Of a stretch of DNA of 64,000 nt, positions 62,566 to 64,000 are shown piece by piece; positions within the stretch are counted from its first letter, which is position 1; each line of letters starts with the position of its first letter. This DNA comes from G963556115 sp963667375 (lineage in GTDB: Bacteria > Planctomycetota > SZUA-567). The notes beneath the pieces are model-generated. The model had not been told where the DNA came from, did no database searches, and was given only the letters and a program-made list of their open reading frames with translations. The position numbers and the translations under genes are program-made. Location: the NCBI GenBank assembly GCA_963667375.1, contig OY763323.1:248001-312000 (forward strand). Reading direction: 5' to 3'.

Positions 62566-63339
62566 CTAATAAACAATCTTGCCCCTAACATACTCAACGT
62601 CACCGACAAAATCATTCAGCAGTCTAGAATCGGCTTTATCGGTTTCCAGAGTTATTACCGCATCAGAAGGAATCATTGCCAGAATACGTTCGACATCCAA
62701 CGCCCCCGTGCCAAGGTGCAGATGTTTATCATATTCATCATCAAGGCTCTTAACATCGGTAAGATGAAACATCTTAGGGTTTAACTGCAGGAATTCCGCG
62801 ATATAATCGTAGCAATCTACCTGTTGTGACGCTGCAGCGCAGATAGCATGACCAAAATCAAGGCAGACACCGGCTCCAGAATTAGCGACCACTACCTCCA
62901 GCTCAGAAGCATTATACCCCCGGCAAAATTCACCATGCATACGGTTAGGAATCGCGCGATACGGTTTATTCTCGATCAGTGCCCGGGACTCAGCAAATGT
63001 CGCCAGCTGTCTGGCCGTCTCCGCAACACTGCCATCAATTCCGCCATGGAAAATAATATACTCCGCACTCAGCGAATCAGCGAATTCTCTCACCTCTTGA
63101 TAATATTCAAGATTTGAGAGCTCGCATTCAGCTTTAGCCAGATTAAAACCGTGCATAAAATGCGGGGAGTGAATAATATAGGGAATGTCCAGCAGCTGCC
63201 ACCGCGCCAGATGCTGTAGCGAACCAGGAACCACATAAAGCTCGATATAATCATAAACACCCGATTTATAAAGACGAATTGCTTCATCATAATAATAATC
63301 AGTATTGATACTCCAGAGCTTCAAACCCAGTCTCAACAT
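62566..63339 (-). CDS. TIM-barrel sugar isomerase/epimerase-like protein in the pse cluster
   Basis: A 257-residue AP-endonuclease-2/xylose-isomerase-like TIM-barrel protein. Motifs: YIIHSPHFMHGFNL near residue 57, EYIIFHGG near 95, GVCLDFGHAICAAAS near 155, FHLTDVKS (about 190) and ITLETDK (about 238) supply the usual metal His/Asp/Glu set. ATG at 63339 with AAGG five bases upstream is preferred over a GTG two codons earlier. It lies between pseC and pseH, where many clusters have pseG (UDP-sugar hydrolase). Whether it substitutes for that step, or epimerises another intermediate, is unknown. Confidence 0.8.
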   Translation of the reverse strand: MLRLGLKLWSINTDYYYDEAIRLYKSGVYDYIELYVVPGSLQHLARWQLLDIPYIIHSPHFMHGFNLAKAECELSNLEYYQEVREFADSLSAEYIIFHGGIDGSVAETARQLATFAESRALIENKPYRAIPNRMHGEFCRGYNASELEVVVANSGAGVCLDFGHAICAAASQQVDCYDYIAEFLQLNPKMFHLTDVKSLDDEYDKHLHLGTGALDVERILAMIPSDAVITLETDKADSRLLNDFVGDVEYVRGKIVY

Positions 63340-63358
63340 TGGCACCTTCTCATATATT

Positions 63359-64000
63359 CTAAATAATACTCTTCACCCTGCGCACAATTTCAGCGACATC
63401 ATCATCGGTCAATGCCGGATACAGCGGTAAAGAGATTGTACGCCGATAGTACTCTTCACACACCGGATAATCACCCTCTTTAAAACCGAATTGACGGTAA
63501 TACGGCTGCGTATGCACCGGGATATAATGAACCTGCAGACACAGGCCAATATCCTTTGCCCGTTTATAAAAGTCATCTCTATCCGCAAGCAAGACCGGAT
63601 ACAGATGGAAACAGGCATTAGAAAAGTCCCGCTCCTGCAAGTGCTCCAGACCCAGCTCACGGTTATAATAAGCCACAATCTCACGCCTTCTAGCTTTAAA
63701 GGCCTCCAGCTTGCGCAACTGACTGATTCCCAGAGCCGCCTGAAAATCGGTCAAGCGGTAATTAAAACCCAGATCTCGCATCTCATATTTCCAGGTTCCG
63801 ATCATGTTACCGTCACGATACATGCCGTGACTTCGTAATGCCAGAAGCTTATAATACAACGCTTCATCATTGGTCGTGATTGCACCGCCTTCACCGGTGG
63901 TAATCGTTTTAACCGGATGAAAAGAGAATACTGTCATATCGGAATAACGGCAGGATCCAACCTTGGTGGTTTTATAATCAGAACCTATCGCATGAGCCGC
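63359..64000 (-). CDS. pseC: PseC-like sugar aminotransferase (5' end beyond window)
   Basis: C-terminal part of a DegT-family aminotransferase that makes UDP-4-amino-4,6-dideoxy-beta-L-AltNAc. The frame runs through the right edge, with the PLP-site residues DAAHAIGSDYKTTKVG-type before the Schiff-base lysine motif FSFHPVKTITTGEGGA (bases 63880-63940 region). The rest (SHGMYRD, DLGFNYRLTDFQAALG, YIPVHTQPYYRQFGF) matches PseC well. The start lies outside the window. pseB presumably follows to the right. The GC content is higher than in the genes from 38.5 to 62.5 kb. Confidence 0.93.
   Translation of the reverse strand, partial: AAHAIGSDYKTTKVGSCRYSDMTVFSFHPVKTITTGEGGAITTNDEALYYKLLALRSHGMYRDGNMIGTWKYEMRDLGFNYRLTDFQAALGISQLRKLEAFKARRREIVAYYNRELGLEHLQERDFSNACFHLYPVLLADRDDFYKRAKDIGLCLQVHYIPVHTQPYYRQFGFKEGDYPVCEEYYRRTISLPLYPALTDDDVAEIVRRVKSII

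Noticed and set aside
1..64000. CRISPR arrays, IS elements, attachment sites, rRNA
   Set aside because: No regularly spaced direct repeats, transposase or integrase motifs, or rRNA-like sequence were seen on either strand.

Overview
The window looks like the chromosome of a Gram-negative bacterium. It encodes lipoproteins with clear lipoboxes, an RND efflux pump with its periplasmic adaptor, a transmembrane chemoreceptor, a membrane-bound EAL phosphodiesterase, and a long surface-glycan locus with pseudaminic-acid genes. I could not assign a genus. Moderate GC in housekeeping genes, frequent ATA codons, long non-coding gaps and several TTG starts fit a lineage outside the well-studied Proteobacteria (Lentisphaerae/Verrucomicrobia-like or spirochaete-like are guesses). 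No rRNA, tRNA, CRISPR array, transposase or phage gene was recognised.

Layout. 1-5.4 kb (+): the 3' part of an FGGY sugar kinase, a DeoR-type regulator, a TauE/SafE-type permease, a PhzF-family isomerase and a short-chain dehydrogenase. 5.5-12.3 kb (-): a small membrane protein, a large lipoprotein with four G-x-W modules, and an RND pump with its adaptor. 13.3-17.1 kb (+): a Cache chemoreceptor, a small flavoprotein and a 67-residue lipoprotein. 17.4-20.1 kb (-): a PAS/degenerate-GGDEF/EAL protein. 20.6-25.9 kb (+): a cobalamin riboswitch with metE, a C_GCAxxG_C_C protein and a split YeeE/YedE transporter. 26.4-28.0 kb (-): an operon of NifU-like scaffold, hotdog thioesterase and Mrp ATPase. 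28.6-32.6 kb (+): a TetR regulator, a beta-ketoacyl synthase, a class I fructose-bisphosphate aldolase and a phosphoglycerate mutase.

33-64 kb is one surface-polysaccharide/glycan locus, almost all on the minus strand and running past the right edge. It holds glycosyltransferases (GT-D-like, two GT10, GT8, GT2, several GT-B-like), an FdtA/FdtB-like pair plus a 4,6-dehydratase and an N-formyltransferase that together suggest an N-formylated or N-acylated 3-amino-3,6-dideoxyhexose, a translationally coupled radical SAM/SPASM pair with WbqC, a lone plus-strand cobalamin-binding radical SAM enzyme, asparagine synthase, a flippase-like membrane protein, and pseudaminic-acid genes (pseF, pseI, pseH, pseC). 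A four-gene tail (class III aminotransferase, GNAT, aldo/keto reductase, pseF) suggests a modified nonulosonic acid. From about 38.5 to 62.5 kb the DNA is visibly more AT-rich than its flanks, which suggests lateral acquisition of the glycan block.

The most unusual parts are the radical SAM/SPASM-WbqC cassette, the pseudaminic-acid module with no visible pseG but a TIM-barrel protein in its place, and several long perfect inverted repeats around promoters.
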